A DNA stretch of 64,000 nt from JBBDYG01 sp040901765 (GTDB lineage Bacteria; Planctomycetota; Planctomycetia; Pirellulales; Lacipirellulaceae). The position numbers and the translations under genes were made by a program. Position 1 is the first letter of the stretch. Every line of letters starts with the position of its first letter. Below are positions 1 to 6,428 of the stretch, one piece after another. The notes under the pieces were generated by a model. It was not told the DNA's origin and did no database searches. It worked only from the letters and a program-made list of their open reading frames with translations. The stretch spans positions 248,001-312,000 of the forward strand of contig JBBDYG010000040.1 in NCBI GenBank assembly GCA_040901765.1. The letters are read 5' to 3'.

Positions 1-267
1 AAGGCAGCCGAGGCGAAGTACGTCAATTGCGCGGTCCGCACGCAGCGATTCCGGCTGGTCAACAATAAGGAGTTGTACGACATTGCGTACGACCCGGGTG
101 AGCAGGAGAACCTCATCGACGCTCATCCCTTGGAAGTTGCGCGCATGCGCGCGGCGTACGACCAGTGGTGGGGCGAGGTGCAATCGTGCCTGACGAACGA
201 AAATGCGACGCTCGCGGCAGAAAATGCATTTGCGGAGATTTATCGCCAGCAAGTATCGAACGAGTGA
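1..267 (+). CDS. Sulfatase, C-terminal fragment (partial)
   Basis: An open frame enters from the left edge and ends at 267, giving about 88 codons of a protein whose start lies outside the window. The visible part reads RLVNNKELYDIAYDPGEQEN, which matches the C-terminal subdomain of formylglycine-dependent sulfatases, where a phrase such as LYDLxxDPxExxNL follows the last beta strand. The catalytic Cys/Ser motif would be further upstream and cannot be seen. Planctomycetes carry many secreted sulfatases for sulfated polysaccharides, so the assignment fits the lineage. The next gene is on the opposite strand and converges on this one with a gap of about 30 bases. Confidence 0.75.
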   Translation, partial: KAAEAKYVNCAVRTQRFRLVNNKELYDIAYDPGEQENLIDAHPLEVARMRAAYDQWWGEVQSCLTNENATLAAENAFAEIYRQQVSNE

Positions 268-296
268 GCTGCAACCTGTCGCCGATTAGCAGCCAG

Positions 297-1118
297 TCAG
301 ATAAAGAAGTCGGGAATCAGTTCTTCGCCCGGCGTGACTGCGTACTTGTCGAGATCGGTAATTCCGGCTTGGCTCAGCACTTCTTCGTCGATGAAAAAAT
401 TTCCCGTGCAATCGCGGCTGGATCGCGTCAGTATTATATTAGCCGCGTCGGCCATGATAGCCGGTTGTCGCGATCGCTTGACTACGTCCTGCCCGCCCAG
501 CAAGTTCTGAACGGCCGCGGTGGCGATCACCGTTTTGGGCCACAGAGCGTTCACCGCAACGCCCTGCACTTTGAACTCGCTTGCCATCCCCAGCACGCAC
601 AGGCTCATTCCGAACTTGGCCATGGTGTACGCCAAATGGGGGGCGAACCACCGCGCTTCCAAATTGAGCGGTGGCGAGATATTTAGAATGTGCGGGTTGG
701 ACGCCTTGAGCAAATGCGGCAGGCAGGCTTTAGAGCATAAGAACGTGCCCCGCGTGTTAATATGATGCATCAGGTCGTAGCGCTTCATCGGCGTGTCAAG
801 CGTGCCGCTAAGGTGGATCGCGCTGGCGTTGTTGACCAGCACGTCGATGCCGCCAAAGGTTGCAACGGCTTTCTCGACCGCCGCTTGTACCTGTTCCTCG
901 TGCCGAATGTCGCACTTGCAGGCCAGCCCGGTCCCCCCAGCGTTGTTGATCTCCTCAACAGCGGTATGAATGGTGCCCGGCAACCGCTGATCGGGTTGAT
1001 CGGTCTTCGCCACCACGACGATGTTTGCCCCGTCCCGCGCGGCCCGTAGCGCAATTGCCAACCCGATGCCGCGACTGGCGCCAGTGATGAACAGAGTTTT
1101 TCCTTGGAGCGTGGACAT
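297..1118 (-). CDS. HSDL2-like short-chain dehydrogenase/reductase
   Basis: A 273-residue SDR. The cofactor motif TGASRGIG is at residues 12-19, VNNAS is near residue 90, and the active-site region reads NISPPLNLEARWFAPHLAY followed by TMAK, giving the YxxxK pair. The ISPPLNL phrase is characteristic of hydroxysteroid dehydrogenase-like protein 2. Eukaryotic HSDL2 has a C-terminal SCP2 lipid-binding domain; this protein ends right after the SDR fold, so it is the short bacterial form. The start chosen is the ATG at 1118 (MSTLQGK); the frame stays open upstream but that part is encoded by an inverted repeat and looks non-coding. It is probably an NAD(P)-dependent enzyme of lipid metabolism, in line with the acyl-CoA dehydrogenase transcribed divergently. 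The substrate is unknown. Confidence 0.85.
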   Translation of the reverse strand: MSTLQGKTLFITGASRGIGLAIALRAARDGANIVVVAKTDQPDQRLPGTIHTAVEEINNAGGTGLACKCDIRHEEQVQAAVEKAVATFGGIDVLVNNASAIHLSGTLDTPMKRYDLMHHINTRGTFLCSKACLPHLLKASNPHILNISPPLNLEARWFAPHLAYTMAKFGMSLCVLGMASEFKVQGVAVNALWPKTVIATAAVQNLLGGQDVVKRSRQPAIMADAANIILTRSSRDCTGNFFIDEEVLSQAGITDLDKYAVTPGEELIPDFFI

Positions 1119-1186
1119 TATACGTTTGTGCGAAGGAAGACGTGAAACCACGTCTGTAGAATCGTGTTTGCAAACAAGAAATGCGA

Positions 1187-1257
1187 ACAGGAGGAAACAG
1201 AGAAAGCAGAGAGAAGCATGGCTATATATTCTCTCTGTTTCCTCTGTTTCCTCCTGT
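1187..1257. repeat. Intergenic inverted repeat (CTCTGTTTCC family)
   Basis: Arms at 1187-1213 and 1231-1257 are inverted copies of an ACAGGAGGAAACAGAG phrase (25 of 27 positions pair). It lies between two divergent genes. A short direct repeat, TGTAGAATC, occurs at 1155-1163 and 1255-1263. The arms resemble the tandem-phrase hairpins found in other gaps of this window. Function unknown. Confidence 0.8.
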
Positions 1258-1400
1258 AGAATCTTTTGGCTGCGGCCAAGGCCGCGCTCGATTCTATGCG
1301 ACCAGCCACTCACGATCATAGCCGCGCCAGGGTGCTTTCCTAGGCTGGAAATGATAGACTTGTTACTTCAAAGAGAAGCTTGCGGGCAGGGAATTCTATT

Positions 1401-2621
1401 ATGCTATTTGACTACCCGCCAAAGGTTCAGCAACTTCGGCGACGCTTGCTGGAGTTCATGGACGAGCACATCTATCCGCATGAGTCCGCGTACCAAGACC
1501 AGTTGCGTAATTCGCCCAGTCGCTGGCAGCCGCCGCCCATCATTGAGGAATTGAAGCAGAAGGCTCGCGAGCAGGGGTTATGGAACTTGTTCCTGCCCGA
1601 GAGTGAGTATGGTGCGGGCCTGACGAATCTCGAATACGCCCCGCTGTGCGAGATCATGGGGCGATCCCCGATCGCGCCCGAAGTATTTAATTGCTCGGCG
1701 CCCGACTCCGGCAACATGGAGGTTCTCGTCCGCTACGGAACGGCCGAACAGAAGGCCCAATGGCTGACGCCGCTCCTCGAAGGAAAAATTCGTTCCTGCT
1801 TCGCCATGACCGAGCCGGAAGTTGCTTCCTCCGATGCGACGAACATTCAAACCCGGATCGAACGCCAGGGTGATTCGTACCTCATTAACGGCCACAAGTG
1901 GTGGACTTCCGGCGCGGCCGATCCCCGTTGCAAGATCGCCATTCTGATGGGGAAGACCGATTCCAAAGCAGCGCTTCATCAACAGCAGTCGATGATCTTG
2001 GTTCCGATGGATACCCCAGGCGTGAATATCAAGCGCACGCTCTCGGTTTTTGGTTACGATCACGCGCCGCACGGGCATGCCGAGGTCTGGTTCGAAAATG
2101 TGAAAGTTCCCGCCGCAAACATCTTGTTAGGCGAGGGTCGCGGATTTGAGATCGCGCAGGGCCGACTTGGGCCGGGGCGGATTCACCACTCAATGCGGCT
2201 CGTCGGCCAAGCGGAGCGTGCGTTGGAGGCCATGTGCCGGCGCGTTAAGTCGCGCGTCGCTTTCGGCAAACCGATTGCTGAGCAAGGAACAATCCGGGCG
2301 GACATCGCCAACTCGCGAATTGAAATCGAGCAGGCAAGGTTACTGGTTTTGAACGCCGCCCATCTTATGGATACCGTGGGCAACAAGGCCGCCCGAACGG
2401 AAATCGCGATGATCAAGGTGGTCGCGCCCAGCATGGCGCTACGGGTCATCGACCGCGCGATTCAAGCACATGGGGGGGCGGGTGTTTGCGATGATTTCGG
2501 TCTGGCGGCCGCGTGGGCCGAAGCCCGGACATTACGGCTCGCGGACGGCCCGGACGAGGTCCACCGCGAGTCCATCGCCAAGTGGGAGCTGCGCAAAGGC
2601 GAACTGGCTAGCCACGGATGA
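1401..2621 (+). CDS. Acyl-CoA dehydrogenase, ACAD10/11-like
   Basis: A 406-residue flavoprotein expected to oxidise or otherwise process acyl-CoA with FAD in the cytoplasm. MTEPEVASSDATNI is the flavin and substrate loop in the form seen in ACAD10/ACAD11, GPGRIHHSMRLVGQAERAL matches the same subfamily, and the end carries IQAHGGAGVCDDF and GPDEVHRESIAKWELRKG. ATG 1401 is preferred over the in-frame TTG at 1380 because homologues begin near this residue. An SDR, a histidine phosphatase and an APH-type kinase follow on the same strand. In eukaryotes the kinase and dehydrogenase form one polypeptide; here they are separate genes. The last codons (LASHG) and the stop are inside an intergenic repeat, so the C-terminus has probably been reshaped by repeat insertion. 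Confidence 0.93.
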   Translation: MLFDYPPKVQQLRRRLLEFMDEHIYPHESAYQDQLRNSPSRWQPPPIIEELKQKAREQGLWNLFLPESEYGAGLTNLEYAPLCEIMGRSPIAPEVFNCSAPDSGNMEVLVRYGTAEQKAQWLTPLLEGKIRSCFAMTEPEVASSDATNIQTRIERQGDSYLINGHKWWTSGAADPRCKIAILMGKTDSKAALHQQQSMILVPMDTPGVNIKRTLSVFGYDHAPHGHAEVWFENVKVPAANILLGEGRGFEIAQGRLGPGRIHHSMRLVGQAERALEAMCRRVKSRVAFGKPIAEQGTIRADIANSRIEIEQARLLVLNAAHLMDTVGNKAARTEIAMIKVVAPSMALRVIDRAIQAHGGAGVCDDFGLAAAWAEARTLRLADGPDEVHRESIAKWELRKGELASHG

Positions 2622-2750
2622 AACACGGATTGAACACGGATGAAGAAGCTATTAGCTGTCAGCTATTAGCTATCAGCCAGAATACATTCTGTTCTGGCTG
2701 ACAGCTAACAGCTTTCCTATCCGTGTTTCATCCGTGTCGATCCGTGGCTA
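2609..2750. repeat. Nested intergenic inverted repeat (CACGGAT outer, AGCTGTCAGC inner)
   Basis: Outer arms begin TAGCCACGGA at 2609-2618 and end TCCGTGGCTA at 2741-2750, with further CACGGAT copies inside each arm. Nested inside is a second inverted repeat built from AGCTATTAGCTGTCAGC units around a CAGCCAGAAT/ATTCTGTTCTGGCTG stem. The inner part is an A/T-shifted version of the hairpins at 5540-5626 and 10621-10706. The stop codon of the acyl-CoA dehydrogenase (2619-2621) lies inside the left outer arm. Confidence 0.85.
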
Positions 2751-2766
2751 AAAATATCTAAGCGAG

Positions 2767-3558
2767 GTGGTTGTGCAACTACAGGATCGAGTAACCGTTG
2801 TGACTGGCGCCGGGCGCGGGATCGGGGCGGCGTTGGCCTGCCGGTTCGCGCGAGAAGGAGCCCGCGCCGTGTATGTGGTCGATCGTGACGAGGAACAGGC
2901 TCGCCAGGTCGCCGCGAAGTGTGGTGGTATCGCCGCCGTGGTCGACGTCGCTCGCGAATCGGATATTCAGCAGTTGGTTTCCACTGCTTACGACAAGTTC
3001 GGGCGGATTGATCTGTTTTGTTCCAACGCCGGAATCATGCAAGAGGGCGGCCTGGAAGTAACCGACGCTCAGTGGCAGCGGGCTTGGGAAGTCAACTTTC
3101 TGTCGCACCTGTACGCCGCCCGCGCCGTGATTCCGCGGATGCTCGAGCAGGGCGGCGGCTATCTACTGCAAACCGCCTCGGCCGCGGGCTTGTTGACGCA
3201 GATCGGCGCGGCGCCCTACTCGGTAACGAAGCACGCCGCCGTTGCCTTTGCGGAATGGCTTTCAATCACCTATCACGGACAAGGCCTGCGCGTTTCCTGT
3301 CTCTGCCCGCAAGGGGTTCACACGCGGATGCTGGACGATGCGGTGAGCGCAACGGCGGACTTGCTGCGCCCCTCGGCGCTAACGGCCGAGCAGGTGGCCG
3401 ACGAGGTGGTGCGCGGGCTTGTGGAAGAGCGGTTCTTAATTCTGCCTCACCCCCAGGTTGCGACTTACGTTCAGCATAAAGCCGGCGACAACGAGCGCTG
3501 GTTGCGCGGAATGCGGCGATTGTGGGACCAAGCCCAAACTCAAGGGAACGTTTCATGA
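2767..3558 (+). CDS. Short-chain dehydrogenase/reductase
   Basis: A 263-residue classical SDR. TGAGRGIG is the dinucleotide-binding loop (residues 14-21), an aspartate after the second strand (VVDRDEEQA) favours NAD(H), SNAG is the structural motif, and TASAAG then YSVTKHA supply the catalytic Ser and the YxxxK pair. The start is a GTG at 2767; another GTG at 2773 is possible since GAGGTGG lies just upstream. The gene ends in ATGA, where its stop overlaps the start of the histidine phosphatase, so the two are probably translationally coupled. In the operon it is a candidate for a keto/hydroxyacyl-CoA step next to the acyl-CoA dehydrogenase and kinase. The exact substrate cannot be read from sequence. 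Confidence 0.88.
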   Translation: MVVQLQDRVTVVTGAGRGIGAALACRFAREGARAVYVVDRDEEQARQVAAKCGGIAAVVDVARESDIQQLVSTAYDKFGRIDLFCSNAGIMQEGGLEVTDAQWQRAWEVNFLSHLYAARAVIPRMLEQGGGYLLQTASAAGLLTQIGAAPYSVTKHAAVAFAEWLSITYHGQGLRVSCLCPQGVHTRMLDDAVSATADLLRPSALTAEQVADEVVRGLVEERFLILPHPQVATYVQHKAGDNERWLRGMRRLWDQAQTQGNVS

Positions 3559-4274
3559 GCCGCCTGATTCTAGTCCGGCACGCGCAAGCCTCTTTCTTCT
3601 CCAAGAACTACGACCAACTCTCTTCGTTGGGTGAAGCTCAGGCCCGCGCGCTGGGGGAGTATTGGCTCCGGCTTGGAATTGGCTTCGATGAGGTCATCGT
3701 TGGCCCCAGGCAAAGACACTCGCAGACCGAAGGGATTGTTCGTGCGGTCTACAGTGGCAATGGAAAACGCTGGCCTGAACCCCAACTGTGCCCCGAACTC
3801 GACGAGCACGCCGTGGATCAACTTCTGGGGGAACCCCTCGAGCAGTTGTTGCAACGCCAACCTTCGCTTGGGCCGCTGGTGGCCGACTACCGCAATTCAA
3901 CGATTCCCGAACAGACCCAACGGGCGTTCCAGCGATTGTTTGAAGCGATGTGCCACCTGTGGTGCGCCTGCGAACCGGGGACGGAGTCGATCGAGTCGTG
4001 GGACTCGTTTCGCTCGCGCGTCGAAACGGGCCTGCGTCGTATCCTCGAGCGTCCGGGTAAAAATCGCACAATTGCCGTGTTTACTTCCGTGGGAAATATT
4101 ACGGCCGTACTCGGCGCCGTGCTAAAATGCACGCCGACCCAAGCGTTCGAATTGGGCTGGCGGCTCAAGAATTGTTCGGTCACTGAATTGATTTTTTCCG
4201 GAAACCGGATCACGCTGGACCAATTCAACACCGTCGCCCATCTGCCCGATCCAGGCACTTGGACATTTCGCTAA
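3555..4274 (+). CDS. Histidine phosphatase family protein (phosphoglycerate mutase-like)
   Basis: A 239-residue member of the histidine phosphatase superfamily. The N-terminus MSRLILVRHAQASF holds the RHG-type motif with the catalytic His (here RHA), followed by LSSLGEAQARALGEYW and the Arg-containing GPRQRHSQT. Where the family normally has a second catalytic His (…SHGG) the sequence is VFTSVGNI, so this His is absent, as in a subgroup often seen beside acyl-CoA dehydrogenases. Activity may be altered or lost. The start at 3555 overlaps the previous stop as ATGA. Its place in the operon suggests a link to the phosphorylated intermediate made by the kinase encoded next, but that is inference. 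Confidence 0.82.
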   Translation: MSRLILVRHAQASFFSKNYDQLSSLGEAQARALGEYWLRLGIGFDEVIVGPRQRHSQTEGIVRAVYSGNGKRWPEPQLCPELDEHAVDQLLGEPLEQLLQRQPSLGPLVADYRNSTIPEQTQRAFQRLFEAMCHLWCACEPGTESIESWDSFRSRVETGLRRILERPGKNRTIAVFTSVGNITAVLGAVLKCTPTQAFELGWRLKNCSVTELIFSGNRITLDQFNTVAHLPDPGTWTFR

Positions 4275-4290
4275 CAGAATAGGACTTGAA

Positions 4291-4448
4291 ACCACGGAGT
4301 CACGGGGGACACGGAGAATCTGCAGGAGGTAAGCTTGATGCTTGTTCTATTGAACTTCAACTTCGAACCAATGGAGGAAGGTATTACCCGGCTCGTGCAA
4401 TAGTCGCGAGCGCGTACTTATTCTCCGTGGCCCCTGTGGCTCCGTGGT
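4291..4448. mobile_element. MITE-like remnant of a GxxExxY cassette
   Basis: Inverted arms at 4291-4319 and 4420-4448 pair at 26 of 29 positions and begin ACCACGGAG / end CTCCGTGGT. The same arm sequence flanks the intact GxxExxY gene at 41978-42440. Between the arms is only about 100 bp, which encodes the last ~25 residues of a GxxExxY protein and its stop. The layout, 5' arm joined almost directly to the gene's 3' end and then the 3' arm, is that of an internally deleted element. No target duplication was identified. Confidence 0.7.
4320..4403 (+). pseudogene. C-terminal relic of a GxxExxY gene
   Basis: The frame ending with TAG at 4401-4403 reads LLNFNFEPMEEGITRLVQ. The intact protein encoded at 42013-42387 ends LLNFNVELMKEGITRRVL. 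Thirteen of these last 18 residues are identical, and the distance from stop codon to flanking arm is similar in both copies. Everything upstream of about residue -25 has been lost, so this is a pseudogene fragment and not a small gene. Confidence 0.8.
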
Positions 4449-4481
4449 AAATTTGGAATTTCGACGTTTCAGAGAATAGCT

Positions 4482-5537
4482 ATGTCAACTTTCGCTGAAG
4501 AAGCCTGTGTCGTTCGTTCGGGCGAGGAGCTTGATATTCCCCGGCTTGCGGCCTTCCTTCAGGACCACATCGCCAATTTCTCTGGCGAACTGACCGTTCT
4601 CCAATTCCCGCACGGTCATTCGAATCTCACTTACTTGCTACGCTCCGGCAGCGAGGAGTGGGTGCTCCGTCGTCCGCCGTTCGGCAATCAGGTGAAGTCG
4701 GCGCACGACATGGGGCGAGAATACCGCGTATTATCGGGCCTGAGTCCCGTCTTTGCCGCCGCCCCGCGACCGCTGGCCTTCTGTGAAGACGAATCGGTCC
4801 TCGGGGCGCCGTTCTATATCATGGAGCGCCGAAGTGGATTGATTCTGCGCCGCGATTGGCCGAAGGAGTTGCCGCGTAGCCCAGAACTTCTCCGCGAGAT
4901 GTGCCAGTCGCTCATCGACACGCTGGCGGACCTGCACGAGGTAAATCTAAACGAGGCCGGATTGGATAGCGCCGGCAAACCGGAAGGCTACGTCGAGCGG
5001 CAGATTACCGGGTGGACCAAGCGATATCGCGACGCACAGACGGACCAAATTTCCGAGATGGACGCTGCTGCCCAATGGCTGACAACGCAGTTGCCCATAG
5101 AAAGCGGAATTTCGCTCATTCACAACGACTTCAAGTTCGACAACCTCGCTTTTGATCCGCAAGACCCGCGGCGAGTTTCCACGGTATTTGATTGGGAAAT
5201 GGCCACCATCGGCGATCCGCTCATGGACTTGGGAACCACCCTGGGCTATTGGGTCGAGGCCACTGAAATCGAGCAATTGTCGGCGTCGTTTGTCGGTCCG
5301 ACTTGGCTGCCAGGTGCGTTGACCCGCCGCGAGTTAGTCGAACGCTATTCCGAACGGCGAGGTCTAAACGCCTGCGACATGCGTTATTATTACATTTACG
5401 GCCTGTTCAAGATCGCCGTCATCGTCCAGCAGATTTATGTCCGGTTTGTGAGAGGATTTACGAGCGACTCGCGGTTCGAGAAACTGGACCAGTGCGTCCG
5501 GCAACTGGCGCGGCAAGCCGCGCAGGCGATTGAGTGA
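4482..5537 (+). CDS. APH-family phosphotransferase, ACAD10/11 kinase-domain-like
   Basis: A 351-residue kinase of the aminoglycoside phosphotransferase/choline kinase fold. The early FPHGHSNLTYLL and EWVLRRPPFG match the N-lobe of the kinase part of ACAD10/11. The catalytic loop is IHNDFKFDNLAFD (HxDxxxxN form) and the metal-binding motif is VFDWEMATIGDPLMDLG. Members of this branch phosphorylate hydroxyl groups of hydroxyacyl-CoA rather than antibiotics; LvaA of Pseudomonas putida acts on 4-hydroxyvaleryl-CoA. Here the acyl-CoA dehydrogenase lies 1.9 kb upstream on the same strand, so the two may act together on 4-hydroxyacyl-CoA. The gap before the gene holds the GxxExxY remnant, which may have separated it from its partners. 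An SDR follows. Confidence 0.88.
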   Translation: MSTFAEEACVVRSGEELDIPRLAAFLQDHIANFSGELTVLQFPHGHSNLTYLLRSGSEEWVLRRPPFGNQVKSAHDMGREYRVLSGLSPVFAAAPRPLAFCEDESVLGAPFYIMERRSGLILRRDWPKELPRSPELLREMCQSLIDTLADLHEVNLNEAGLDSAGKPEGYVERQITGWTKRYRDAQTDQISEMDAAAQWLTTQLPIESGISLIHNDFKFDNLAFDPQDPRRVSTVFDWEMATIGDPLMDLGTTLGYWVEATEIEQLSASFVGPTWLPGALTRRELVERYSERRGLNACDMRYYYIYGLFKIAVIVQQIYVRFVRGFTSDSRFEKLDQCVRQLARQAAQAIE

Positions 5538-5539
5538 AA

Positions 5540-5626
5540 GGCCATCGGCTGTCGGCTATCGGCTGTCGGCCAAAAAAGACCTTCGCCGGCGTCTGGCCGA
5601 TAGCCGATAGCCGACAGCCGATAGCC
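5540..5626. repeat. 3'-end hairpin of the GCCGATAGCC family
   Basis: Arms at 5540-5572 and 5594-5626 are inverted copies built from GGCTGTCGGCTATC units, with a 21-base loop. It begins two bases after the kinase stop codon. A close relative lies at 10621-10706 and an A/T-shifted relative is nested at 2648-2713. It could act as an RNA structure or terminator, but no T-run follows. Confidence 0.85.
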
Positions 5627-5628
5627 AA

Positions 5629-6428
5629 ATGATCGAAACCTCCAACGAAACCACAGGTGTTCCATCAGTACCAACATTTCACTCGATGGCAAAGTCGCTT
5701 TGGTAACCGGGGGCGGGCGCGGGATCGGCAAGGCCATCGCCCGCCGGTTCGTGGAAGCTGGCGCGCGGGTGGTTATCGCCAGTCGTAAACTGGAAGTCCT
5801 TCAGGCCACGGCCCAGGAGATGTCGGGCCTGCCGGGTCAGGTGTTGCCGATCGAGTGCCACGTTGGACGGCCAGAACAACTAGAGCAGGTCGTCCGCGAG
5901 ACCGAAGCCCAGTTCGGTCCCATCGACATCCTAGTGAACAACAGCGCCACGAACATCGGCCAAGGGCCGGCATTAAAGGTGACCGGTGAGATGCTCGACA
6001 AAATGGTGGACGTGAACATCAAGTCGTGCTTGCGACTGGTGAATCTTGTGGTGCCGAAGATGATCGAGCGCCAGTCCGGGGGTTCGATCATCAACATCGC
6101 GTCGATCGCCGGCCTGGAGCCTCAGCCGGGCGGGTTGCTCTACAGTTTCACGAAGGCCGGAATGTTGATGATGACCCGCAGTTGGGCGCGCGAATTCGGG
6201 CGGCATAAGATCCGTGTAAACGCGATTGCCCCAGGCCTGATCCAGACTGACTTCAGCAGTTTTTTCTGGAGCAATGAACAATTTATGGAGCAACTCAAAG
6301 AGACGCAGCCAATTGGGCGGATCGGTTTACCCGAGGAAATCAGCTTTGCCGCGTTGTATTTGGCATCGGACGAAGCGTCGTACGTCACCGGCCAGACATT
6401 CGTTATTGATGGAGGTAGCACTTGCTGA
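5629..6428 (+). CDS. SDR family oxidoreductase with probable 5' frameshift
   Basis: The frame from about 5676 encodes a complete classical SDR: SLDGKVALVTGGGRGIG, VNNSA, IINIASIAG, YSFTKAG (YxxxK) and the C-terminal SYVTGQTFVIDGGSTC. No ATG opens this frame before the first beta strand. An ATG at 5629 opens the next frame with MIETSNETTGVPSVPTF, which would join smoothly to SLDGKVAL if one T were added to the TTT run at 5677-5679. The simplest reading is a one-base deletion, real or a sequencing error. If real, a rare start (ATT at 5676 or TTG at 5700) would be needed. The GGAGGT encoding the end of this protein also serves as a ribosome site for the next gene. A 63-bp relic of a paralogue lies at 12058-12120. 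Confidence 0.85.
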
